From Euglena gracilis (lineage: Eukaryota > Euglenida > Euglenophyceae > Euglenales), in the NCBI GenBank assembly GCA_039621445.1, contig CP154954.1:27330123-27394122 (forward strand): DNA of 64,000 bases, written 5' to 3'. The notes below the pieces were generated by a model. The model was not told the origin of the DNA and searched no databases. It saw only the letters and a program-made list of their open reading frames with translations. Made by a program: the position numbers and the translations under genes. Below, in pieces: positions 1-11,891 of the stretch. The first letter of the stretch is position 1. Each line of letters begins with the position of its first letter.

Positions 1-685
1 CCCCCTTTCTTGTTCGGTCGACCTGCCTCCCGGTCCCCCCGAACACACAATCAAGGGGGGGACAATCATGGGGCACCAAGGGAAAAGTCAAGGCACGGCC
101 AAGACAAAGAACCTTCTGTCGGTGGTTCCCAGGGACAACTGGGGGGGGGGCAATGGGGGGTATTTCCAACTCTTCATTTGTCCCCACTGACTTTCCTTTG
201 TATCCGGTCGCTGAAGGACGACTGGCTGGTTTTTTTTTTGATTTGGTGGACGCCAATCGGGGAAAAAAAACGTGCGAACATTTAGGCAAAAATGGGCTCG
301 AAATTCGGCTGCCTCGCCCAAAATTTTTGGTTTTTTTTTCCATCCTTTCAGTTGTCATTATATATTAAAAATATTATTATTGCCATTCAAAATTCTGTAT
401 TTTTATCACATATTGGTATTGTTATTGTAATTTTATTATTATGTTATTTATGCATATAAACCTACATTAGATCTCAATTGGTTTTGTCTCAAGGAAGGAC
501 AACTGAATTGAGACCACCCACCACTCTCAGTCAGTCACCAGTCGGAAACCACCCCAGCAGTTACCCCCCTAAAACCCCGCCAGGATATGCACCATGGCGG
601 GGCGAACCCCCACCACTGGGGGTTGATGGATGGCCCGACCGAACCCTTTGGGCCGCCTCCCCCCCCCCCCCCGGGTCGTCCTCAG

Positions 686-3600
686 AAGCGCTGCCTTTTG
701 AAGGCCATGAAGGGCGTCCAGGGCCGCTTCGAAGAGTTCGAGCAGCGCATGGCCGCCCTGCGGCCCGGCTGCTTTGTGGGGGCGGGCCCACTGACGGGGC
801 CGGGGCCATTCCCTGCCGTGGGGGGGGGGTAGGACGGCCCAAGGTTGGCCTGGAGGGACCTCGCCCAACCTCCACCCACCGCGTTTCCAACCCGGGGTTC
901 CCTTAAGGTGGAGGGGACCCTACCCCCTGGGGGGGGTCCAGCCAAGCCAGCACCGTTTTTCCAGCCAGCACCTCCCAGCTTGGCTGTGGACCTCCCCCCT
1001 CCCCCGGGTCCGCTGAAACAAAGTTCGGGGAAGCCCGGCGAAGCCGGGCAGGACCGAATTTTTTTTGGCGTCACGCCAGAAATTTCGAGAATGCCCCAAA
1101 AGGCATTTTTGGGTCCTTTTTGGGGTTTTTGCCTCCAAATTTTGGCTGAGTAATGCCAACCTGGCTGCATTTGGGCTTTTCCGGACATTTTTTTGCGTAC
1201 CTGCCGAGTCCGGCTCCCAGCCGGCCGGAACCCCCACCCCACCCCTGGACCCCTACCCCCCAGTGGGGGGAGTCCAGTCAGCACCTTTTTTCCCAGCCAG
1301 CACCTTTTTCCAGCCGGCCCACAGGACCCCCCCACGCCCTTAAGAAAACACCTGTTCCCAACTGTGCCTGGCCGCAAAGGAGCCGGGGGGTAGCCGTTGA
1401 CGGCCGAGGAGCAGGAGCTGTATGAGGGGCAGGTGGCCATGGGCAGGGCAGGCTGAAGTGGGGGGGGGGGACAGTCGTCAGTCTGCTCTGAGGAAGGCTG
1501 AGAAGATGGACGACCTGACCAAGCAAGTGCAAGGTGCGCCATTGCAGTCCCGCCCACAGAACGGACAAGCTGTGCAGCCATACTCTCATCATAGCAGGGG
1601 TTTTTTTTCTTGGACCCCGGGGGGGAGGGGGGGTAGGGCAGGTGGGTCCGGCCGAGACCCCCCCCCGGGGGATATACTTTTTGGCGCCGAAATTTTTTGA
1701 AAAGGGTGCTATTTTTAGCATTTTTGCAATTTTTGGCCATTTTGGGGGAAATGTTGGTGGGTCCCCCCCCCCGACCTCTCCAGGCCCCCTCCCCTCAGTC
1801 TTAAAAAACCCCTGCATCATAATTTTGTCCCTTGCTCCAACGTTTTCTGATTTTTTTCTTTGCCTCTGCCAATGCGTTACTCATCTTCCTCCTCGGTGGC
1901 AACAGGACCGAAATGCTCCCCCCCCCCCCGGCTCTGATGCCAGAGGCTCCACAGAGGCAACCAATTTTGTTTGCAGGCATGTCTGAAAAAAAAAACCAGG
2001 ATAAAAATGTTTTACAGGCTGACCCCTTACACCCCTCCCCATTGCCCCCACATTAATGCCCAGAAGAGGAGTAATTTTATTTTGATTTTTCACCCCCAAC
2101 CCCCCTGCAAGAAAACGAAACAACGGGGAAAAAAGCATTTTGGGAGGGTTTCCGAACCCACCCCCACCCCCACAAAAAACCGATTTTTTTTTACATTTTG
2201 CTCCCATACCCCTTATATATACATATATATTATATACATTTATTATATATATGCATATAAATACATATATGTATATGACATATATATGCATATAAAATAC
2301 AAAAAAACTGATTTTTTACATTTTGCCCCCATACCCCCTATATATACATATACATTATATATACATACACACACACACACATCCTCTACATACATACATA
2401 TATCCTACATACATACATCCTCTATATACATACACAAACACAACCCTCTATATATATGTATATATATATATATATACATATACATTATGTATACATACAC
2501 ACACACACATCCTCTACATACATACATATATCCTACATACATACATCCTCTATATACATACACACACACACACCCTCTAAATATACATATGCATAAATAT
2601 ACATACACACACATAGCAGGTGGGAAGGGTATTAAACTTCCCACCGGGTGGGCACGGGTACCCTGGGGTTAGTGAGGGCATAGAGTTAAGGTGAGGACCG
2701 GCCCTCCGGGGGTTCACCCGCGCGCGCGACGCCCATCCTTTCCCGGGGCCTCGACCGGCGCTATTCCCAAACCCGGCAGACAGGCAGGGGGAAAAAAAGA
2801 CAAAGGCCACCGAACGGGCCTCCCTCACAAGGGATTTGGCCCTCCCGACCTGTTCGGGTGACCCCAGACGGGCTGGTTTTCGATTTCGCCCAGCGGTCAG
2901 GCCGGCAGGATTGATCGGTGGCCCAGGAGGGGATGCGCGTCGCGGCGCGCATCGCGGGCGAACCCTGGCGGGCCGGTCCTCACCCTAACCCTACGCCCTC
3001 ACTAACCCCAGCGTACCTGTGCCCAACCCGTTGGGAAGTTTAAAAACCCCCCGTGGGGTTTAAACTTCCCACCTGCCATATGTGTGTGTGTGTGTAATTT
3101 GTTTTTACTCTGACATCACCCATATCTCCACGAAAGAAGAAAACATTTTTTTCCTCTCGCCCCCCCCCCCACATCCCCCGTTTGCCGCAAAAAATGCCAT
3201 GTCCGCCTGATGTGGCACAGACCGTTCACCCTTTGCTATTTACGCCATGCTGCCAAACTTGTTCCAAACCATTTATCCATTTGCCACAAAACGTCATGTC
3301 TCCCACCGCCCCCCCCCCAGCACATCCAGAGGGATGCCACTTTGTATTTAACGTGGCCTTTTTTGGCAACATGACATCCATGCTGACATTCAGTTTGCCT
3401 ACCACCTCCCCCCCAAGGCAACTGTTGGTTCACCTGGCTGGCCATGCGCTCTACTGCAATCCCAGTTGGATCAAAAGTTGAGACAAAACTCAGCGGGATC
3501 ACAATTTTGGGGACAATTCTGGCCTCTGGATATTTTGGGTCAACTCTGGCTGAATATCTTTCATTTTCGGTTTGGTTTTAAGCTCTATGTTGCTTTCCAA

Positions 3601-6600
3601 AATTTGTGAATTTTTTTGCATCCTCTCTGTGAACTGGAAGAAATGGGCAGAAAATGGCCTGACAGGTTCGGAAGCGGATGCTCTGCCACCGGGCTGCTGT
3701 TGCCGTGTTTGACATTGAAAAATGTTCCCAGTGAATCTTCCAAAGTTTTTTTGCATTAGCACACCCAGTGTGAGAAACATTTTTACATTTTTTCCCTTCC
3801 AGCCTTTGCATTTTGCTGAGATATTTTTAATTTCTGTTGATTTGGGGGGCGAAAGTCGGAGAAATGGCTCGAAGGAGAATTGGCCAGGACAAATTATGAT
3901 CAAAAAATTTTTTTTGCATTTTGGTTCTTGGTGATTTTTTTTTCAGTTTCTATTTTTTTGTTCCCGGTTCAACCCCTAGCTTGGGCCCAGTTCCAGCCAG
4001 GGGTTTTTTTTGGTCTTGATCCCCAGGGGGGGGGAGGGGGAGGGGCGGGTAGGGTGGGTGGTTCCGGCCGGACCCGGGGGGGGGGGGGGGGGTTACCTTT
4101 TTGGCTGGTGGGTGCACGGTGCCGAAGGCGCCGGGTTTTTTTTTTTTGACCGGCGCCAAAAGTGCCGAAATTTTTTTGCTGGCAGACCTCCCCCCAATGG
4201 GGTCCATTGGCTGGAACCAGGGTTTTTTTTAACACCGTGGGGGAGGGGGTCCCCCCACCCAACCCTGCGGGGGCCCCTGCAGGGTTGGGTGGGGGGACCC
4301 GGGGAACCCTCTTTGGGGGGGGGAGTGCGAATGCCCAAATGCTTTAGTGAACTCCCCAGCTTACACACCCTGGCTGCCATCACTTTTTTTTTGTCCAGCA
4401 CAGCAGCACCTTTCTTCAGCTGGCCGGCGCCCCTCTCTGCCCCCCCCTCTGGTTCCTTCAGAAAATTCTTGTTTTATGCTATGTTTGCTGTGTTGCAGCA
4501 TTGCAAACTGTTTTTGCCGCAGTGCTTCTGGATTCGGGGAAGGTGAGCAAGGCCGAGGCGGCCCTCCTCTTGACGGAGCTGACGGAAAAGGTCTCCTTCA
4601 ATTGCGCAAACCTGCGTGCACTGGACTTCGACCACACCCCTTGACTTTCCTACCTCATGAAAGATTCTTTTCAGCCCCACCACGGGGGGGGGGCTTTGTT
4701 GCAGCCAGCCCCAACTTTGGCCCACCTGCACCGTGGGGCACCTGTACCCCCGCTGCTGCCCCCCCCAGCGACCAGCCCAAATCTCTTGCTCCTGGGGTCA
4801 TCAAAGAGTTGGATGCAAGGGGCTGAGGAAGTCTGCTGTTTCATCCATCAAAAGCGACGGATGAAGTTTTCCAACATTCCCAACATTCTCTTAGTGAAGA
4901 ATGGAGGTTGCCTCAGTGGGTTGCAGGATCCAGAGTTTGGTGGTTGGCCCAATGTGGGAGGGCAAATGGGGAGGTGGCAGAAATGCGCATTTATCTTTGT
5001 GATGCCAACTCCGCGACCCCCAAGCCGACAACTCCCCCCGTCAGAAAACCGCCCCGGCCCAACCCCAAATGGCTGCCCTCCCCCTGATCCCCGGGAGGAC
5101 ACACGCGGGGTGGTGGTTTGGCAGCGCTCTCCCCATCCCACTCCCCTCCACCCGCCGCCCGGCTGCGCGGCGACCTCCCAAAGCCGCCGAGCCCCCCCCC
5201 CCCCCCGCCTGTCGCTGGGGCCAGCCTCGCCTTTCCCCTCCGCAGCTGAAGAAGGCGGAGAAGGCCATCAAGGATGCGGAGGCGGAGGGTAAGAAGACGA
5301 CCAAGCTGGAGGCCCAGCGGGAGGCGCTCGCCGCCCAGCTGGAGAAGCTGAGGGGGGCGACCCCGATCACGTACAAGAAGAAGAACGAAAAGGTGGGATT
5401 GGCGGTCGCCCGCCCGGGATGGGGGGGGGGGGGCGGCGCAGACCGGACCGTCTTTCCTGTTCCATTGGCGTGCCTGCGAAACCATCTGTCATTGTTATTC
5501 CAGTGAGCTGTTGTGGGTCCCCCCACCCTGGCGTCCTGCCACGATATCTTCGTCGATAGCCCATCTTGCTCCGCAGGAGATTGTCGAACTGAAAGAAAAG
5601 ATTGAGCGCATGCGGGAGCAGTTGACCCCCCTCAACGCCGCCCAGCGCTGCTGCAGTCGCTGCTCGGTTCTCCAAAGCAGATCCGGCAGCTTTTGAAGCC
5701 CTGCGGATCTTCTGGGGCCAACCTCCTTGACTGGACAACAGAACAGTTTAGGGGGAAGAGTCTTGAATATGTTTCTTGTCTCTCGCCTATTTGTTATTCT
5801 TTTTTCATTTTTTTTAGAGGGGACGGTTCTGAAGGTTTTCTCAGCAGTGCTGCAGCCATCCAGGATGCGGAAGCCAAGATGGAGCGGCTGAAACAGGAAC
5901 AGGAGGGCTGGTATTGGGCCGCTGTGGCAAGGGAGGACAAGGTCAGTTCGCTGCCAAAGAAGAAGAAGTAACCCTTTGCTGTCCTTCTGACCATGCCCTC
6001 CTGAACACATTCATCACAACCCACGCTCCATTTCTGCATTGATTCTAGTGAGCCATTATTTCGTCTACCAAATGCAGATGCATAAGTGGCTTTTTCTTTT
6101 TATGGTAATTTAAAGGTATTAAGCGAAAAAATGTGGGTAATGGTTTTCACTTATTTTTGAAACCTTTTCAGCTAAATTTTTTCTTCAAGCCATAGGTGAA
6201 ATGCTCACAGCCATCCAGCTGTTTTGGCCCGGGTTTTCATTTTTGATTCGAGATTTCAGAGCAGTCGCCACTGGCGTTTGGTATTTATTCCTTTTGACAT
6301 GAATTTGGATGAACCAAACCAAACCAAGCGTCATTTTTGCTCATCATAGAATATGATAATGTTCAAAATCAGGGGAACCTTGCAATACCGTCCAGAAAAC
6401 CATTTTTAGCCATCCTCGATCACTCCCCATCCAATATAATCATTTTTTTTGTTGAAAAATGGAGTGCAAAAATTCGAAGCATTCCTATATCCCCCCCCCT
6501 TGTCGTTGACACAGTGTGTCGTTGACACCCAACAGCACTTTTCTGGAACATTGTTTTCTCCTTCGCGTTGGCCACAGTTTCTAAGGAAATCAGCCAAGAC

Positions 6601-7103
6601 ACTTCAAAATGTGTCGGATCTTCTTCCCACCCATGGCTTCAAATGCTATCCCCTGTGAATTTGGTGATTTGGTGCAATATGAGACAGGTCCAAAGGTACA
6701 GCAGTGGATTCCAATTGTTGCTGGTGCGGTCTGTTTTTTTTATGGTGCCGTTCCGTTGACACAGCGCGTCGTTGACACCCCCCCCACTTTCCTGGAACAT
6801 TGGCGTGTCCATGATAAGGGGAGGGGGAGGTATTTTTTATTCTCATTATTTTCCCTCCAACGTGCTTTATTTCCCTTCCTTCCCCCCCCAGCACAATTTC
6901 TGCCGATATACCTCACTGTAATGATATGTTGTTCTGGAAAATTTAATCAACAATACCAATTTTTTTTGACCCAGAACACCGATGTTAAGTGCCGTCCACC
7001 GGCTCACTCCAATCTGTCACCGCTGTTGGGCTTCGCACTCATGGAGGAGTCCACCCGCCGCGTCAGTTTCTGTCTTTGCCTTTGGCGGGACACCCATGCC
7101 TGA
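686..7103 (+). CDS. Coiled-coil protein gene, multi-exon, 5' end not seen
   Basis: Exons seen: 686-775, 1394-1432, 1482-1533, 4523-4590, 5246-5392, 5577-5666, about 5846-5941 and a possible last exon 6975-7103. Most have an AG acceptor and a GT donor. Phases agree at 775/1394, 1432/1482, 1533/4523 (1+2 bases), 4590/5246 and 5392/5577. The peptides are charged heptad-like helices rich in Glu, Lys and Ala: 'GRFEEFEQRMAALRP', 'SALRKAEKMDDLTKQVQ', 'KAEAALLLTELTEK', 'LEAQREALAAQLEKLRG', 'EIVELKEKIERMREQL', 'AEAKMERLKQEQEGW'. This indicates a long coiled coil, probably a soluble structural or adaptor protein; I do not recognise the family. The phase from 5666 to the 5846 exon does not fit, so an exon or a different acceptor is missing there. 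No start codon is assigned; upstream exons probably lie off the left edge. The first intron holds one transposable element and the third another. The last exon is the weakest part: it fits in phase after 5941 and ends at TGA. Confidence 0.55.
892..1354. mobile_element. hAT-like non-autonomous element in intron 1 of the coiled-coil gene
   Basis: Left end 'CCGGGGTTCCCTTAAGG' and right end 'CCTTAAGAAAACACCTG' form imperfect inverted ends. The flanks TTTCCAAC (884-891) and TTCCCAAC (1355-1362) match at 7 of 8 bases, like an aged 8-bp target duplication. The interior has the 'CCAGCCAGCACCTTTTTCCAGC' type repeat (also near 40.1 and 58.2 kb), long C runs and no transposase. Confidence 0.6.
1595..1814. 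mobile_element. hAT-like MITE, 220 bp
   Basis: Ends are CAGGGGTTTTTTT and AAAAAACCCCTG. Flanks CATCATAG (1587-1594) and CATCATAA (1815-1822) agree at 7 of 8 bases. The interior is a G/C-homopolymer hairpin followed by AT-rich DNA. It lies about 60 bp inside the intron that begins at 1534. Confidence 0.75.
2215..2615. repeat. AT/CA microsatellite block
   Basis: TATATACA, TACA and CACA simple repeats, arranged as at least two imperfect copies of a roughly 150-bp higher-order unit containing 'CATCCTCTACATACATACAT'. No coding signal; reading frames here are artefacts of the repeat. Confidence 0.85.
2615..3079. mobile_element. Element with ~110-bp inverted terminal repeats
   Basis: The left arm starts 'AGCAGGTGGGAAG' and runs through 'GGGGTTAGTGAGGGC' and 'GTGAGGACCGGCC'. 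The same segments occur in inverse order and orientation at 2955-3077. The core (2767-2860) matches a segment near 32537-32640 in opposite orientation. The element sits between a CA tract and a TG tract. No transposase seen. Confidence 0.65.
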
Positions 7104-7473
7104 GGTGCCCTGTGAGAGCCTGGCAGGGGCTCTTATGGCCCGCATCCACCCTCAACAACAAAACTGAATGTCATCTTCCAGCGTTTGTGCGTTCTTGCAA
7201 GGAAGCCGCACAAATCTTGTGTCTGGGATGTCGGAGTGGTGAGGTGGGCTTGGATTCAAAGAGAAGGGAGGGTGGCGACACACCTCTAACACACCAGAAT
7301 GCAGTTTCGCTTGGGGATTGAGGGCTGGCTGGAACACTGATGCCCACTGACCTCTGTGGGCTGGTCTTGGGGGAACTGGGTCTGGTGTCAGGTCTGGGAA
7401 AATGGAACCCCCCCCCAAGGGCTTGGGAATCGGTTGGAAAAGGTATCGGAAAAATGGTCAGCCCATTCTCACC

Positions 7474-8506
7474 CAGACATCCATTTAGTGTGGTACACCA
7501 ACGTTGTCATTTTGTGGTTCACGGTGGACACCAAGAGCTCTTTTGTGGTTCACATATGGACACCAAAAAATTTTTGTGGTTCACCTGTGGACACCAAAAA
7601 CATATTTGTGGTTCACATGTATGTGGACACCAAAAATTTTGGTCAAAAATCGATTTTTCTAAAATTTCTCGAAAATGATGGAGAGCCAAAGGAAACGTCC
7701 GGCGACCTGAACTGACGCCCTTTGAAGCCCTATCTGAGGGTATTTTGATTTCCCTGCAACTCCCCGCCCAGCCCGAGTTACGACCATTTTTCGGCCAATT
7801 TGGGCCGTTTTGTACAGTTTTGGGCTGTTTTGATTTGGCCATTTTTGGCTATTTTTGGGTTAAAAGGTCGAAAAAATTCAAAAAAAATCGAAAGAATTTT
7901 TGCCCGAAACGATGTTTCCCGGACCCGGAAAAACGATTTTTGAGCCAAAAATGAGCGGTTTTCGACCCCCCGTCCCCCCATGCCCGGAACCCATGCATTT
8001 GGGTGCAAATTTTTATATCGAGCCTCGGGAGGGTTCTAAAATACACACCCGGCGCGAAGCACCGGAAGTTTTTTTTTGCCCTCGTAGAGGAGGGGGTGGG
8101 GGGACCCCCTTCTGAAATAGGGGGGGTGGGGGACGAGGTTTGAGTAGTGCTGTCCTCTTAATGGGACTTTCACGTGGCCGAAAAGACTGGCATTGCAAAT
8201 TTCGCACAAATTATGATTTACAAATTACACACCTGCAATTTACGGTTACTTACAGTAATTTGAAAGGCTAAGAGGTCAGCTTTTAGTTGTAAAGCTTAAT
8301 TTTTTTTTTCGATCCTCAATCAAGTTTTGTGGGCAACGAAATTTCTTGTGGACACCAAAATTTTTTTGTGGTTCACCTGTGGACACCAAAAATAATTTTG
8401 TGGTTCACATGTGGACATCAAAGTTTTTTTTGTGGTGCACCTGTGGACACCAAAAAAAAATTTGTGGTTCGCACATCTTTTGTGAACCACACTGAATGAA
8501 TGTCTG
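7474..8506. mobile_element. hAT-like element, copy C of the CAGACATTC family (1,033 bp)
   Basis: Ends are CAGACATCCATTTAGTGTGG on the left and CCACACTGAATGAATGTCTG on the right. The 8-bp flank TTCTCACC is repeated exactly at 7466-7473 and 8507-8514. Both ends carry about 31-bp direct repeats of the type 'GTGGTTCACCTGTGGACACC'. The middle (about 7640-8160) is an insertion or replacement related to the sequence at 25.7-26.5 and 55.9-57.5 kb. No transposase frame recognised. Confidence 0.85.
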
Positions 8507-8624
8507 TTCTCACCCCATTTTGGCAGCCTCAAAGCTGAAAATATGATATTTGGCTGGATTTTTTGTGAGAAAGTCTGGAAAAAAATTTTAAATTAATTTG
8601 GCATCATATGAAAAAGGAATTTGA

Positions 8625-8916
8625 ATGGCAGCCATACTCTAAATGGACCCCCCCCCGAGGGGGGTCCATTTAGAGTGTCCAGGGGGTCAAAATAGTTTTT
8701 TTGCGTTAATGATGGAATAGGGTTAGGTGCACGACTTAGGGTTAGGGTTAGGCCTAACTTACAGATGGGTGTTAGGTGTACAAGTTAGGCCTAACCCTAA
8801 GCCTAAGTCACGCACCTAACCCTATTCCATCATTAACGCAAAAAAAAATGGACCCCCTGGACACTCTAAATGGACCCCCCCCGAGGGGGGGTCCATTTAG
8901 AGTATGGCTGCCATTT
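8625..8916. mobile_element. Near-perfect 290-bp hairpin (palindromic) element with telomere-like core
   Basis: The two halves are reverse complements across almost the full length. Each tip is itself a hairpin: 'ACTCTAAATGGACCCCCC' followed by its complement. Further in, 'GCGTTAATGATGGAATAGGG' and its complement face each other, and the centre contains TTAGGG/CCTAAC repeats (8728-8818). This looks like a foldback element or a hairpin MITE. No open reading frame. Confidence 0.8.
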
Positions 8917-10394
8917 GAATATCGTATATGACACCACTCATTGGAAGCCTCACCACACAATTCAAACCCAAATCTGAAGCTCAAAAAATGCACAGAAATG
9001 CGGGACAAATGCGCAAAAAAGCACACATTTTTTTGAATAATATGGGCAAAAACGACGTGGAGAAATTTGGTGGCATCGGCCAAAATGGCAATGTTCGGCA
9101 GGATTTTGTTCCGTCGATTTTTTTTTCATACCATTTTTTTTGGCAGCCAATTCCCCCCCACTGTAAACGGCTGTCGGGGTAAAAGGCTGTCGGGGGGGGG
9201 GGGGGGGGGGGCGCCGCATCCAACCCCAAACACCATCATAACGTCAAACCTGGCTGACATGCTACGCAAAGCTGAAAGCAAAAAAAAAATCAGCACAAAC
9301 AAAGCATCTCCATCAGAGCATGAACAAATCATCTTCACACCAAAAGCGGAGAGATTATCACATCAAAAAGGTTTTATTCCGAGACGTCTTGTTGGAGCCA
9401 GGCCTGGCCCCTCTCTTGTAAGGGACAAGAACTCCCTGCCTCAAAACCACCCAAATAACCAAAGGGCAATGGATATTTCAAAACATGCGACATTGCAACA
9501 GTCCCTGCGGTACCCAATGCAACATTTTGCCCAAAAAATAAAAATAATAAAGTTATTTCTTTCCCCTGAGGTCATATACTGGCCAAGGTGGGGATCAGGC
9601 GTCTCTCCCATTTTCTGTTGTCATACAGGGTCCTGGGTCTCGCTTAGATGAAAAAGACCCCACCCCGGGGCCAGCCAGCCAGCAGTTTTTTTCTTCGGCC
9701 GCTGGAAAGGCAGCTGGAAAATTACAGACTGGCCGTGACCGCCAAATTTTTCCCACCAATTTTCTCGCCTCCAATTTATTTGACAACAACCCCCCCCCCC
9801 CCGTAACCAAAATTACTCTCGGCATTTTTGGGGTCAAATATTGCCTCCCAAGAACAACCAAGAAGGATAACCTCACTTTTTTTGGAAAAAAGTGCCAGAA
9901 AGGAATTTGACCTTTTAGGGGGGAATACCATGAGATCGATTGGACCGCCTGTCAAGGAGTCCAACACCCCTGACCAGGGAGGGTCGGGGCCCCCTTGGCC
10001 AGACCAACCCACCTACCCCCCTATCGTCGCCGACATGCCTCCAAGATCCCAATCCCTGGCTCTCTGCGTGCAGGTTTCTTGGTTGACCCGGGGGCCCGCC
10101 CGAATCCCAGCGCCCCCTGCGCTGCCGTCATGACGCGGGATGCCGCCCCGGGGGCTGGCCGTTGCCGCGCTCCCCCTCGAGCAGGGCCCCGGGTTTGCGT
10201 GACCTCAAAAGGGAAACGTTTCCGTGAAAGTGCCGACGTGCCCCGTTTCAAGTTGGCGTGCACGCGACTCACCCGCGCCTGCATTTCTTTTAGCCACCCA
10301 CTGACGACAACGGGCCGTTGTCCCCGCGTCCCTGCCCGCTGCCCTCTGCTGCCTGGCGCTCTTCCTCGCATCCCTCCCCTCCTCGGATGACGGC

Positions 10395-11021
10395 GTGTGC
10401 TTTGCCGGCCCCCACGCGTCCCCATTGGCGTCCTTTGATTTGAAAGCCCTGCGTAAAAGGGTCCACCCTCTCCAAAAGACCCCCCCCCCCTCTCCAGGGT
10501 TTGGCAGTGCAGCCCACCGCCCTGTTGCCGAGTCTGCTGTTGGCCTCAAGCTCCGTCCGGAGACGCCCAGCAATGCCTCCACAGGGAGGGCGGCCCCCAA
10601 CGGTTCCCCAAACCAGGCCCGCCCAAAGCCAGTGCCCCCCCCCCACCCGGGCACCCCAACGCCAACTCCCCTCCCCAGCACGTGTTGTGTGTTCCCTGGC
10701 TGGTGCGGGCTGGAGACCAAAGAACCTCTCACCCGCCGGGCGAGCCTGCCCAGGAGTCCTTGGCACATCGCTGGCCGCCGTTTGTGCTGGGCAATGTGTC
10801 GTGGGACGGCGTTGGTATGCCGCCTCCACCCGTCCAGATGGGGAGTTCGGCTTCCCCGACAACCCCCTTTTTCCTTCGACGCTTTCGGCGCCGGTGATGT
10901 TTTCTTGCGACATGTCATAGTTGGTGAGGGAGTGATCCAGCTTCCTTCCCACCTCCCGGGCGGGTGTCGACGAAGCCCTCCCGCACAGCACTGCCCTTGG
11001 GCCAGAATGATGTGTGGGTAG
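10395..11021 (+). other. GC-rich stretch, possible unassigned exons
   Basis: About 600 bases of raised GC with open frames on both strands, such as a 208-codon + frame. It could hold upstream exons of the fucosyltransferase-like gene that begins to be recognisable at 11.8 kb. Overlapping frames on both strands are expected in GC-rich DNA, no family motif is visible, and splice phases cannot be tested. Treat as unproven. Confidence 0.2.
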
Positions 11022-11786
11022 CAAGGGTGTTGCTGATGCCGACTTCTGAAGCGAACTTCGGAATTGCAAACTTATCCTGGGGCCAGGATTCTTTTTTTTG
11101 GTATGGGCTGCCCCCCCCCCATTTGGGCTTTGAGGAGGGGCAGCCAGCATTTTTTTTGCAGGCAGCCCACATTTTTCAGCTTCAAGCTTTACCTCTCGGG
11201 GGTTTTTAGCGAAACCCGGAAGCCCTGCTGATGGCTTTTGTGTGTGTCTTCCTGCATACCTGGCAGTGCCCAAATAATTTGGCGGGGGGGGGGGCAAGCC
11301 AAAAAAAATGGTTCCAGTAACCTGGCACCCCTCTTTCAGGCAAAAGTCTTACAACACTGAAAGAAGGGGAAGGTGAAAAGATGGCTCCAGTGATTTGGCG
11401 CCCCGCCGGGTTGCTTGGGGTGGGGTTTACATGTGCCACATCATCGCAGGTCTTGCGCCATGGTTGACCAGAACTGGGCAAACGTTACCTGGCACAGTGG
11501 AGGCTCAGGCCTCCATATTCCTTCACCAAAACCCTCGCATATGCAATTGTCGCCGGCAGAGGTTTTTTGTGTTCCAATGATTTCTGTGCTATGCAGTCCA
11601 GTGTGTTCATCAGTCGTCGTTTTTTTCTTCTCCCCCTACCAGGTGAGCAATGCTAACTGTAGTGCATTTTTCAACATCACACTCTCTTGCTGATGTGTTG
11701 GTCAGGAGAAGAATTCTTCCGGGGGAGGGGGGGGGGGCAACGCGGGTCAGTTCTCGGCACGGGAATTCCGCTGACTGCTGAACCAG

Positions 11787-11891
11787 GGCCTCGGGGCCGA
11801 GGTGCACCTGATCTCTTGGGCGTTGGGGATGGCCATGCAGGAGGGCCTCATTTTGCAGCTCAGCCACTCAGAATGGGTGTGCATCGAAAGG
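11787..11891 (+). CDS. Exon: N-lobe 'GLGAEVH' motif of the fucosyltransferase-like gene
   Basis: Acceptor AG at 11785-11786 and donor GTTTGT at 11892; 105 bases, phase 0 at both ends. The peptide carries the glycine-rich stretch followed by a helix ('EVHLISWALGMAMQEG') that opens the catalytic region in FUT8-like enzymes. It joins in phase to the exon at 13101, whose 'WERYFLPVTNC' is the next family block. Confidence 0.7.

Noticed and set aside
682-1740. 352-codon frame on the - strand
   Set aside because: It runs through two transposable elements and antisense to three phase-consistent exons of the coiled-coil gene; the Pro/Gly-rich peptide comes from C/G homopolymers.
3500-3930. Open frames on both strands in the long intron of the coiled-coil gene
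   Set aside because: AT-rich sequence with no motif and no splice support on either strand.
10205-11297. Overlapping 237- and 335-codon frames on the - strand
   Set aside because: GC-rich DNA opens frames on both strands at once; neither shows a domain. The + strand of the same region is listed only as a low-confidence stretch.
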